From Paulinella micropora (lineage: Eukaryota > Cercozoa > Imbricatea > Euglyphida): 22,144 nt of DNA. The notes beneath the pieces were generated by a model. It searched no databases, was not told the origin of the DNA, and saw only the letters and a list, made by a program, of their open reading frames with translations. Each line of letters starts with the position of its first letter. The first letter of the stretch is position 1. The stretch is from positions 1,451,898-1,474,041 of the forward strand of contig BJOX01000017.1 of NCBI GenBank assembly GCA_009731375.1, in the 5' to 3' direction. Of this stretch, positions 1-9,640 are shown piece after piece. Both the position numbers and the translations under genes were made by a program.

Positions 1-776
1 GAGAGAAACTAATAGAGAGGGTAGGATAAGATTCCCTGCCCTCTATGAAACACTGTTTGCATGTTTGTTTTTGTTTGAGAAAAATTGTCTTTGAGACTTT
101 CTCCGATTTCTTGTTCTCCTTACTCAGATTACTTTCTTCTCCTTCTTTTCTATATTGTATCTAGTATGAGGCACTTGGACCTACACACAGATAGTAATAG
201 AGAAGCTAGAAAAGCTCTCCTTGAGAAGTCGACAGTCGGTCGGATAGGTTCTCAGACCTACCTTTAGAAAACGATCAGAGATTTGGAAAAATACTCTGAC
301 GTATGTGTGAGATAATGCAGATAAATGCACAAACTAGAAGGGTAGAGTGTTGTGCTCCTGTCCCTATGCTTGTTTGTGTTTTGTGTGTGTTCCTTCACTC
401 TTCTGTCCACCTCCTTCTTCTTGGTCTCTGTGTAAGAACAGCAAGAACGACAGAGAGTTTGTATCTGATGTCTCCTTGTGAGCACACAGATACTGATTGG
501 GCTAGAGGGTACGAGACACCTGCTTGAGACCAATCAAATTATTTGTTTTGTGAAAGAGTTATGAGGGAGCTGTGTTGGAGTATTTGTTTTCGTCTGACGT
601 TCCCGTGTGAGACAGGTCAGTGAAAATTCACTCTGTTGCCTGTGTGGCAAAGCAAAAAGAAATCACCCTAGTGATGTGGACTCCAAATGTAATGCCCCCA
701 ACGATAGCTAGAAAAAAAGTCGGTAATACAACCAAACACAGTCCTCAAGAATGAGAATGATGTCTCGTTATATTAG
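1..776. other. Unassigned DNA, possible small exons
   Basis: No gene is recognised here. A plus-strand segment at 165-267 follows a strong pyrimidine tract ending in CTAG at 164 and stays open to a TAG at 265-267, which would suit a short terminal exon. I could not join it in phase to anything upstream. A second open stretch at about 600-712 (plus) encodes a Cys-rich peptide with a CCLCGK core and ends in TAG. Both are short enough to arise by chance. Confidence 0.3.
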
Positions 777-1022
777 CTCAGTGAAGCCAAAAAGGAAAAC
801 GGCAACAGACCAGGAATAAAATGGCATCAGATCCAAATCCGGACAAATAATACTGAAAAACAAGCTGGTGCACCTGTCACCAGGAAAAGGTATTTTTTAC
901 CGGCTATCCGGGGGGTGATGCCTACACCGCCAGTCCAACTGACTACGTCACACAAAAGATGTACCTCCAGAAAACGACACACGAAACTGCATGATATGGG
1001 CAATAATGGTAATGGTACTTGA
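777..1022 (+). CDS. Open frame without start codon, hypothetical exon or relic
   Basis: An 81-codon open stretch runs from just after a TAG at 774-776 to a TGA at 1020-1022. It has no usable ATG near its start, so it could only be an internal or terminal exon, or a fragment of a decayed element. The translation is basic and rich in Lys, Thr and Arg, with a cluster of His and Cys near the C-terminal half (TSHKRCTSRKRH). I recognise no family. An overlapping frame is also open for about 33 codons, which weakens the case. The opposite strand has a 69-codon frame of hydrophobic, gene-unlike composition. This is probably not a working gene on its own. Confidence 0.2.
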   Translation, partial: LSEAKKENGNRPGIKWHQIQIRTNNTEKQAGAPVTRKRYFLPAIRGVMPTPPVQLTTSHKRCTSRKRHTKLHDMGNNGNGT

Positions 1023-1077
1023 AAAGCTAGCGCCACCAGTACCAGAAAAGATATTAATACTATAAATGACTGTATTA

Positions 1078-1480
1078 ATAACTAATAATACTACTAACCG
1101 TAGCGAATAATGCTAACGTAGCAAATAGCAATACGGACGTAGTTGAGGAGGAAGTGTCTAATTAGTTGTCAAATGTCCCTGACCTCGGAAGTATTTTGGA
1201 GTCAATTGACAGCCGTGTGTGTATTCAATTAATTGCAGGTTGGTAATTTCCTCGCAGTGGGTTAGTCCAGATTTACAGAGTCAGTGAATAGCAAAAAATA
1301 ACGAAGTGAAGAAAGCAAAGTAGCTTGTTCAGATTCTCTGCTCCATGATGATCTGAACCGGCCTAATAATACTAATAGTAAAAAAAACTACTACTAACCC
1401 TTAATTAAGTAAGTAATAATAGAAGGTACTGAGGAGAAGTGCCTAATTACAAGCGTCTAATGGGATAGTGCATTTCTGAC
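1078..1480. repeat. Diverged direct repeat, two copies
   Basis: Two stretches at about 1083-1175 and 1364-1465 share the same order of motifs: an AATAATACT/ACTACTAACC start, then GAGGAGGAAGTGTCTAATTA (first copy) against GAGGAGAAGTGCCTAATTA (second copy). The middle is diverged and gapped. This looks like an old duplication of an AT-rich repeat. No coding content is apparent. Confidence 0.35.
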
Positions 1481-1552
1481 ACTGTAAAATGCACTTAGCG
1501 CCGCTGCACTCCTGCCTGACTCCCCACAAGAATTCAATTATATTCCAAATAG

Positions 1553-1558
1553 TTTATT
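1553..1558 (-). terminator. Candidate poly(A) signal of the DUF402-like gene
   Basis: The minus strand reads AATAAA here, about 264 nt downstream of the stop codon of the spliced gene at 1822-3038. It is the clearest canonical hexamer in the likely 3' UTR. The context is AT-rich, so a chance match is possible. Confidence 0.35.
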
Positions 1559-1821
1559 GTAATATACAATATGTTTGTGCAGCTATGGTCGTACAATGAA
1601 ACTTCAAGTCAGAGAGTATCATGATACACCGCAATTGTGCCACGTGGATATTATAAAGACCCAAATCATCAATCACTCTTGTACGCAGATATCAGTGGCT
1701 AGCAGCGGTGCCAAACTTATCAGTCATGAACAGCTGTTTTGATGTTAACGCCCGAAACCATTTTCAAGATGGCTGCATCGATAGTGATCAGCAGCAAGCT
1801 TATGTGAAGGTATCTTCAAAG

Positions 1822-3038
1822 TCACGTAATAAGAGCGTCGGGAGGGTTATTGAGTCTGATGGCTTCCTTGACCTGCTCATCTACTTGCTGTCGAAGCCTT
1901 ACAGAGTCAGTGTCAAAGAAACGCAGGCAAGCGTCGATAAGGTCTGTCTGCTCTTTCGTGAGCTTACCGACCGTCTGCATGGACCTAACCTCGTCTTCAT
2001 CTTCCACGTGGATGGCAAAGCTATCCACCGTCTTGGGAGCACACCGCACAAACACAAATTCAGATATACACACAAACCACAGATACACCATCCAACAGCA
2101 TTCAACAGACTTGTCAGTCATGCTCTGAAAGAAACTACCTTTAGATAACGCCCTTTTGAAGTTACAGGAGCACCAGCAGGGTCCACCGGACGAAACCATG
2201 CATCCAAGAGAAGATCCTTAAACCTGATCTCCTCGGGCGAAATGACAACCTAACAATCAATCAAAACAGATCAAACGCTTCGCGGCATTCGCTTGACCTC
2301 ACTCAAACAATCGAATCGGTAAGCCCTTAGCTGGCCGTTGGGGTTGTGAAGACGGTAAGCCCCTGAAAGTCACAGAATATGCAACGCATAATATCCAACG
2401 CAGAAGTCTATTCTTCGCAGTACCGTAAGGCTTATCTACCCACCAAACGCCTGAAACAGCAAAAAGTGAGAAACGTTTCAGAAGGTAGCAAAAGGACCCC
2501 AAGAATATGTCCCAGCTTTCACGCCATACATGCCCTAAAAATAGTGTGTCAGTACAAAGCGCAAAGTACCAAAAGGATTGTCACCCCTGAGGCTACCCAG
2601 CGGCCCACAACATGCTTGTCAGTCTAAAATAGCACCGGCATAAATTTGATGACACTGGTGGAAACTGATACCTGATCCCAGCATTCCAGCTCAAAGCGAT
2701 CCTCCTTTCCTAAGCAATCGTTCAGCTTAGACAGGGTAGATCACATCTATGAACCATTTAACTTCTCCTTTATTTCTACGATCCTGCGCTTTGGAGGTCG
2801 CAGAAGCTGCAAGGATCCAGGAGGGCCAGGCATGGGCCATCGCTCGAGCGTGCCTGTAATCGAAACGGAACGCTTTTGCTGCAGATTCAGCCAAGAACGG
2901 ACCTGACGATGGAACTGGTGCTTCAAGCTTTGCAGTCGGCTTTTCAGGAGGCCCAGCTCGCAATATGCGTGTGGAAGCAAATCCTGCTATGCCGACCAAG
3001 GCCAGCCCCACCAAGCCTGTCCACACATCACTATACAT
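1822..3038 (-). CDS. Spliced gene: membrane-anchored DUF402/FomD-like protein
   Basis: This is a nine-exon minus-strand gene assembled by eye. Exons are 3038-2903, 2853-2755, 2709-2672, 2623-2597, 2534-2498, 2450-2424, 2362-2298, 2249-2139 and 2031-1822. Every intron is GT...AG and every junction keeps the reading phase. The total is 750 nt, or 249 residues plus TGA. Introns are 49, 45, 48, 62, 47, 61, 48 and 107 nt. Residues 6-21 (WTGLVGLALVGIAGFA) are a likely membrane anchor, followed by a Pro-rich linker. From about residue 65 the protein resembles DUF402: RRIVEIKEKLNG, WWVDKPYGAYR, FKDLLLDAWF and the acidic EDEDEV before a C-terminal helix. Known DUF402 members (FomD, S. aureus Ntdp) are metal-dependent nucleotide hydrolases; a similar activity here is inference. 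ATG 3038 is chosen because a stop lies just upstream in frame. Least certain are the weak GTC-type donors and the last acceptor (AAG). Confidence 0.72.
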
Positions 3039-3163
3039 GTTCTGGGAGCACAAATCCTATGCATAGACCTGCCACGGTTGCCTTTGCACGAGTTAATGAT
3101 GCGACGGTAGGATTCAGAGCAACATAGTTGACATTCATGACTCTACCAAACCTACAGAGGTGG

Positions 3164-3194
<31 letters not shown>

Positions 3195-3712
3195 ATATGT
3201 ATGTATGCATGTGTGTATGTCATGTATGTCTGTCTGTCTGTCTGTTATGTGTATGTTATGTATGCTTGTGATGTATCTTAGGTATGTTATTTATGCGAGT
3301 CATACAAATCTTATGTCATGTTATGTTATGTTATGTTATGTTATGTTATACATGTATGTCGATTCATGTCATGTATGACTTTCCTGCTATATTATGTTGT
3401 GTTATGTTATGTGTTATGTTATGTTATGTTATGTTATGTTATGTTATGGTATGTTATGGTATGTTATGTTATGTTATGTTATGTTATGTTATGTTATGCT
3501 ATGCTATGTATGTACGTATGTATGTACGTATGCATGTACGTATGTATGTACGTATGTATGTACGTATGTATGTACGTATGTATGTACGTATGTATGTACG
3601 TACGTATGTATGTATGTATGTATGTATGTACGTACGTACGTAGGTACGTATGCATGCATGTATGTACGTATGTATGTATGTATGTACATACATACGTGCG
3701 TATGCATGTATG

Positions 3713-3743
<31 letters not shown>

Positions 3744-4596
3744 TGTGTGTATGTGTATATGTGTATATGTATGCATGTCTGTATGTATGTATGTATGTAT
3801 GTTTGTATGTATGTATGTATGTATGTATGAACGTCTGTATGCATGTATGTATGTATGAACGTCTGTATGCATGTATGTATGTATGTATGTATGTATGAAC
3901 GTCATATTTGCCTGTACGTCTGTATGTCTATATGCATTTATGCATGTATGTATGGGTATATCTGTATGTCTGTAAGTACATGTTTGTATGTATGTGTGTA
4001 TGTATGTATGTAAGTAAGTATGTATGTATTTATGTGCATGTGTGTATGTATGTATGTATGTATATATGTATGTATGTATGCATGTAAGTAAGTACGTATG
4101 TATGTATGTATGTATGTATGTATGTATGTATGTGCATGTGTGTATGTGCATGTGTGTATGTATGTATGTATGTATGTATGTATCTATGTATGTATGTATG
4201 TAAGTATGTAAGTATGTATGTATGTATGTATGTAAGTATGTAAGTATGTATGTATGTATGTATGTATGTATGTATGTATGTATCTATGTATGTATGCATG
4301 TACGAATGTATGTATGTATGTATGTATGTATGTATGTATCTATGTGCGTATGTGCATGTATGTGCATGTATGTGCATGTAAGTGTACGTATGTATGTATG
4401 TATGTATGTATGTATGTATGATGCATGTTCGTATATGTGTATGTGTCTTTATGCATGTATGCATCTATGTATGTATGTGTATGTATGTATGTATGTATGC
4501 ATGCATGTACGTACGTAGGTACGTACGTATGTATGCATGTACGTACGAATGTATGCATGCATGTATGTATGTATGTATGTATGAAAAATGGGATAC

Positions 4597-4644
4597 GTAT
4601 GTATGTATGTATGTATGTATATACATACATACATACATACATAC
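4597..4644. repeat. Perfect 48-bp palindrome at repeat-orientation switch
   Basis: The ATGT-type run ending at 4620 meets an ACAT-type run starting at 4621 with no spacer. The 24 bases on each side are exact reverse complements, giving a loopless palindrome that could extrude as a cruciform. Symmetry breaks at 4596/4645. Confidence 0.9.
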
Positions 4645-5173
4645 TACATACATACATATATACATATATACATACATATATAAATATATAAATACATACA
4701 TACATACATACATACATACATACATACACACATACACACATACATACATACATACATACATACATATGTACATACGTACATACATACGTACATACGTACA
4801 TACGTATGGATACATACATACATACATATATACATAAGTAATTACATTACATTACAGTACATTACAGTACATTACATTACATTACATTACATTACATTAC
4901 ATATATTCTGTAGATACATACATACATACATACATACATACGTACGTACGTACATACATACATACATACATACATACATACATACATACATACGTACGTA
5001 CGTACATACATACATACATACATACGTACATACATACATACATACATACATACATACATACATACATACATAGATAAATGCATAAATGCATAATGATATT
5101 AAAATACATTATATTACATTACATTACAGACATACATACATACATACATACATGCATACATGCATACATACAC

Positions 5174-5216
5174 ACATACATACATACATACGTGTACTTT
5201 ATGTATGTATGTATGT
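5174..5216. repeat. Inverted repeat at second orientation switch
   Basis: Here the ACAT-type run returns to ATGT-type. Arms of 17 bp (5174-5190 and 5200-5216) pair perfectly around a 9-nt loop, CGTGTACTT. Together with 4597-4644 this delimits the inverted core of the array. Confidence 0.85.
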
Positions 5217-5875
5217 ATGTATGTATTTATGTATGTTTGTATGTATGTTTGTATGTACATTGTGTGTATGTATGTACGTACGTACGTGTGTACGTACGTA
5301 CGTACGTACGTACGTATGTATGTATGTATGTATGTACGTATGTGTATGTATGTGTATGTATGTGTATGTATGTGTATGTATGTGTATGTATGTATGTATG
5401 TATGTACGTATGTAGTATGTATTTAGGTATGTATTTATGTATGTATGTACATATGTATTGTGCGTATGTGTGTATGTATGTATATATGTATGTACGTATG
5501 TATGTATGCATGTATGTATGCATGTATGCATGCATGCATGCATGTATGCATGTATGTATGTATGTACGTATGTATGTATGTATGCATGCATGCATGCATG
5601 CATGCATGTATGTATGTATGTATGTATGTCTGTATGTCTGTCTGTCTGTCTGTCTGTATGTATGTATGTATGTATGTACATGTATGTATGTATGTATGTA
5701 TGTGTATGTATGTATGTATGTATGTATGTATGTATGTATGTATGCATGTATGTATGTATGCATGTATGTATGTATGTATGTATGTATGTATGTGTGTATG
5801 TATGTGTGTATGTATGTATGTATGTGTGTATGTATTGCTGTTTGTATGTACATTGTATGTATGTGTGTATGTATG

Positions 5876-5906
<31 letters not shown>

Positions 5907-5924
5907 TGTATGTTATGTATGTAC

Positions 5925-5955
<31 letters not shown>

Positions 5956-6339
5956 TGTTTGTATGTATGTATGTAAGTATGTAACATATGTACATATGTA
6001 TGCATGTATGTATGTCTGTATGTATGTATGACATATGTATGTATGTATGTATGTATGCATGCATGTATGTACATACATATATATGTATGTATGTATGTAT
6101 GTACATATGTATGTACATTGTATGTATGTATGTATGCATGTATGTATGTATGAGTTGTATGTATGTATGTATGTACATATGTATGTATGCATGTATGTAT
6201 GTATGTATGTATGTATGTATGTATGTGTATGTATGTACATATGTATGTATGTATGAGATCTTGTATGTATGTGTGTATGTACATACATATGTATATATGT
6301 ATGTACACATATGTATGTATGTATCATGTAGTAGGTATG

Positions 6340-7210
6340 TAGTTATGGATACACTTCGGTATTTTTGGATGTGTATCAGGATGTTCTTATATATCTACAC
6401 AAGATGTATGAAAAGTAGTTCTGATGTATGTTCTCTTTGTATATACATGTATTTGTACGCAAGTACGATATAAGACCGATATATCGTGCGGAATTTGCTT
6501 GTATTGCGAGCATGGATTCTTTCGTTTGTTTGTCTGTGATACGTATTTGCATGCAGGAGCGGATTCAAGTATTTATGGGGTGTTGCAGTTGCAAGTATTT
6601 TTGTAGTAAAAATTTGAGGCCCATTCAAAAGAAATGGCATTGTTTAGAAGGATCATGCCAGGGCTATTGATCAGGCCAGGCACAAAAAGGTCACATCACG
6701 TAATTGCGTACAGTTTTTTTTTTTACAAATTTCTCACAACCGCGAAAACCGGTGTAGACATGCATTTGTAAACTAGATAAACGACAACACATTACTCTAC
6801 TAGACACTAGACATAATTACTAGATACTAGAAAATACCCCATCGCGTTTGCCACGTTGTTTAGCATCGTAGTTTATCAGTTTATTTATTAAATATTTATG
6901 TAAAAATAATTTAATAATTATAAATTTCCACGATGCATATGGAATTCGAATATTAATATATATAATATATTAAATCACTTAATAATCATATGTATACATA
7001 CCGGTACCAGCCATGTTATAATTAATATATGAATTTATATTATAAATAAACTTATAATTAAGTATAAATACACAATAATAGAACGCGCGCGCACCCATCG
7101 TGTTTGCTCCATCCTGTTTTCCGGATCCGCGGCCGGATCCATTGCCACATCGCGCGCGTGGCGCGTTTGCATCGCATTTTCATAATTATCATTCAGTCTT
7201 TACGAACATA
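6340..7210. other. AT-rich DNA with small GC/CpG island, no gene seen
   Basis: 6340-6680 is unique sequence without a supported gene. A stretch at 6554-6575 (CAGGAGCGGATTCAAG) loosely recalls the ends of some hAT-type transposons, but no partner end was found. 6797-6835 carries several CTAGA-containing units. 6850-7080 is extremely AT-rich. 7083-7172 is suddenly GC-rich, with CG runs and two CCGGATCC copies around GCGG. Nothing here encodes a recognised protein. Confidence 0.5.
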
Positions 7211-7212
7211 AA

Positions 7213-7215
<3 letters not shown>

Positions 7216-7246
<31 letters not shown>

Positions 7247-7462
7247 GACACACATGAGACACTCGTACAGCTAATACAGTACAGCAGTAGCACACAAAAA
7301 AACACACACATATATATATGCACACTCACACATATATACATGTGTGTGTACACATGTACATATACTAGATATATAGATAGTATAGTATGTATACACACAT
7401 ACACACACAATCACACACACTCAGTCCTCACACACACACACACACACACACACGCACGCACG
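7216..7462. repeat. (CA)n microsatellites and CA-rich DNA
   Basis: Two pure CA tracts (about 7216-7242 and 7429-7453) flank CA/TA-rich DNA, and the second runs into CACG units. Its right edge abuts the 3' end of the decayed DIRS-like reverse transcriptase. Confidence 0.95.
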
Positions 7463-8766
7463 ATCTTTTGCTGATCATACATCCTTCCATCTCCTTCTTT
7501 GCTATAGAGTTGAAACAGAGCTTCATATGCCCCACAGCAGGCCGAACGTAAAACAGCACTAGCCACAACGAAACTAGTAAACCCAAAAGCATCTGAAACT
7601 TCTTCAAGTGGACTTAACCTTCACTCTGAGCTCCTCCAGTTCCCTGAGGATTATATCACGTTTTTTGTAGGGCAGCTGTGCGTACCACTCTCCCACCTCG
7701 GTGTTCTTAGACCACCTCAAAGTTTTGAAGATGCAACCTATAAACTGGCAGCTTTAACTGCTCACATAACTGAAGGAATTTCTTCTCATGCTCCCTGGCT
7801 TCGTCCCAGTTACTACAGAGTTCATCAAAATTATCTACATAGATTTTGATGTCCAAGCACTCTGAGGCGAAAATGACTCCAAGAACCCTTGCAAACTTAT
7901 TCTAATTGTTCGCAGCGAAGCTCCCTCCGAAGCATGGACATTTATCCACATAATACTCCTCTATGCCAGTATGTGGGTTGAATATTTCCTTAACATGTGT
8001 AAAAAACTGTTCAGAGTCTAAACTGTCTGCCTGTACACACTCTTGATATCTGCGCCGTAAACGACACACCCTGGCCCCTTCTCATTAATCCTCTCCAACT
8101 GTACATCGTGTGAGTAAAATACCCCTTCATCTTCCGTGGGGTTACACAGGCTGTTAAAAGATAACTCATAAGGAAAGGACTGATTGTCCATGAGCCGTAT
8201 AGCATCGTTCAATGGGTTCCACTTGTCCTTTGGAACAGTTTTCTCCCTCATGACGACCGCTTGATCATTACAAGTTTCGTCGGGGAAAGGAACCATCTGG
8301 AAAGGACAGGCAGTGTGCCCGAGCTGCACTTGGTTCATTGTCTCCTTTCATATAGCTTCGTTCTCCTCTGGGGTGAACCTCTGGCATTCGGAGTAATCCC
8401 TCAAGAACTCCCCTGTACCTCTATACTCTGTTTGAGAAGAAGTGAGGAAGGTAGCGAGCAATTTCACTTTTTCAGATGACAGGCAGCTTCTGGCCTTCTC
8501 GATGATCCCTTCTATGTTCAACTTGCTGACATAAGGCTCAATAACGATGTCACACTTAGGGAGTTGACTCCTGGGGCCGGGTGTGAAGTTTCTCTTTTCT
8601 TTCGATAGTGCTCGGAAAGAGATTGGCTTTTTTGGTTCCTCTGTTCCCTAGAGTCTACCAAAGCGATTGCCCTAGTGAAATTCTGGCCCTTGTTACGTTT
8701 CCAAAACCAGACGATGAGCGTCCAAGGCTCAAAGACCATGTCCTCAATCCTGCCTTGATACTCCAC
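7463..8766 (-). pseudogene. DIRS-like reverse transcriptase remnant
   Basis: The readable frames run from the linker (8766) into RT. A basic and acidic helical stretch at about 8577-8351 precedes a TGA at 8350-8348. Then come PFQMVPFPD and VPKDKWNPLND (fingers region), and GPGCVVYGADIKSVYRQ, whose Asp (codon 8050-8048) is the first catalytic residue. A TAG at 8020-8018 and a frameshift follow, then CPCFGGSFAANN, another TAG (7904-7902), and the active-site motif IYVDNFDEL at about 7844-7818. The expected YVDD reads YVDN, so the second catalytic Asp is Asn. After one more shift near 7715 the frame continues with RWSKNTEVGEWYAQLPYKK and GFTSFVVASAVLR, matching the DIRS thumb/connection. No RNase H follows. 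Confidence 0.65.
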
Positions 8767-8999
8767 CAGCCAAACTGCTTTTGCACTTTACAAAACATTT
8801 CAGGAGTTGGTTGTTTGAGTATGTAGATGAATGAACAGAAGCAAAAAACGGAAAATCATGCAACCATTTCTCTCCTCTCGCCACTCTCTCACAAGCAGAT
8901 ACTTCAATCAATTCTTGTCCATCACCATGACGCGTCCATGACATCTTCTGGTGGATGCAAGCAAGCTTGTACAGTAGACGGAGAAGTGAACCCATCTAG

Positions 9000-9640
9000 C
9001 TATGGCACGGAGCGAATCCACGTCCCCATTGCTTCCTCTGCTTCTGCTTTCGCCTGCAAGAGGAACCACAAAGGATGCAGATCATTTCCGGTTATTGCCT
9101 GATTAGACTCACTAAGACTATTGGAAGGTTTGGGAGGTACACTTGAAGTGGGGACGAAGGGGGGAGGGTTGCTTCCCTCTATCTTTGGCGTATCATTATC
9201 ACTCCAAAGATTCTCAGTTGGCGTAAGGGGAGATGACGGCTGCTCTGGCCAGTAAACCCATCGTTGGGTGACCACTGATTCTGAAAATCGGACAAATTTC
9301 CGGGGAGTTGCCCCTATGACATCTGACTGGGCCGACTGGTTGCTTGAAGGGTTGATCGCAGACGGAGTCAAAGTGCCATTGTCGTCGTCCGTCTGAGCAC
9401 GAGTTCTTGATCCAAACCTTCTTGCGCGACTCACCCTCGCTTGCTACCCCAAAAGTTTGCTTGCCTGGAGGAGTGTAGCGTGAACCAAGTCGTGGCGTTT
9501 GCTCCGAGTCTGGATCTGATGATTCGTCTGAATTTTTGTTTTCCTCGAGTTGATTGTCATCCCTGGAAGGGGAAAGAGGATCTGTTCCCCTCCAGGCCCC
9601 TTCAAGCCTTAGGAACGGCTTTCCACACAGAGTCCCCCTT
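9000..9640 (-). pseudogene. Gag C-terminal / Gag-RT linker of the DIRS-like element
   Basis: Two overlapping frames, 9640 down to about 9430 and 9434 down to 9000, carry a hydrophilic, Ser/Asp/Pro-rich segment (for example ENKNSDESSDPDSEQTP and TPRKFVRFSESVV). It connects the zinc-finger region to the RT region. A frameshift joins them near 9430 and another near 9610 joins the zinc-finger frame. The low-complexity, disordered composition is usual for this part of a retroelement Gag. No enzymatic motif is seen. 8767-8999 continues the element in broken frames. Confidence 0.5.

Larger units (their letters stand above)
3156..6330. repeat. Giant (ATGT)n microsatellite array with an inverted core
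   Basis: About 3.2 kb of tetranucleotide repeat. The plus strand reads ATGT-type from 3156 to 4620, ACAT-type from 4621 to 5190, and ATGT-type again to about 6330. Variants are interspersed: TTATG pentamers (3311-3345 and 3393-3497), ATTAC pentamers (4843-4902), ACGT, GCAT, CTGT and GTGT units. Because a 4-nt unit shifts frame evenly, all three frames read the same stop-free peptide (Met-Tyr-Val-Cys one way, Thr-Tyr-Ile-His the other), which creates false long ORFs. The array starts about 120 bp upstream of the start codon of the minus-strand DUF402-like gene. Confidence 0.97.

Noticed and set aside
1708-2148. 146-residue plus-strand reading frame
   Set aside because: It is antisense to exons 8-9 of the spliced DUF402-like gene, whose minus-strand frame and splice sites are better supported.
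3156-6330. CRISPR-like or satellite array with spacers
   Set aside because: The unit is a 4-bp microsatellite with point variants; there are no conserved repeats with unique spacers.
3160-6470. Many long reading frames of Met-Tyr-Val-Cys or Thr-Tyr-Ile-His repeats (up to 366 residues)
   Set aside because: A stop-free 4-nt unit is open in all frames on both strands; these follow from the repeat and are not genes.
6554-6680. CAGGAGCGGATTCAAG as a hAT-type terminal repeat
   Set aside because: Only a loose resemblance; no inverted partner or target duplication seen.
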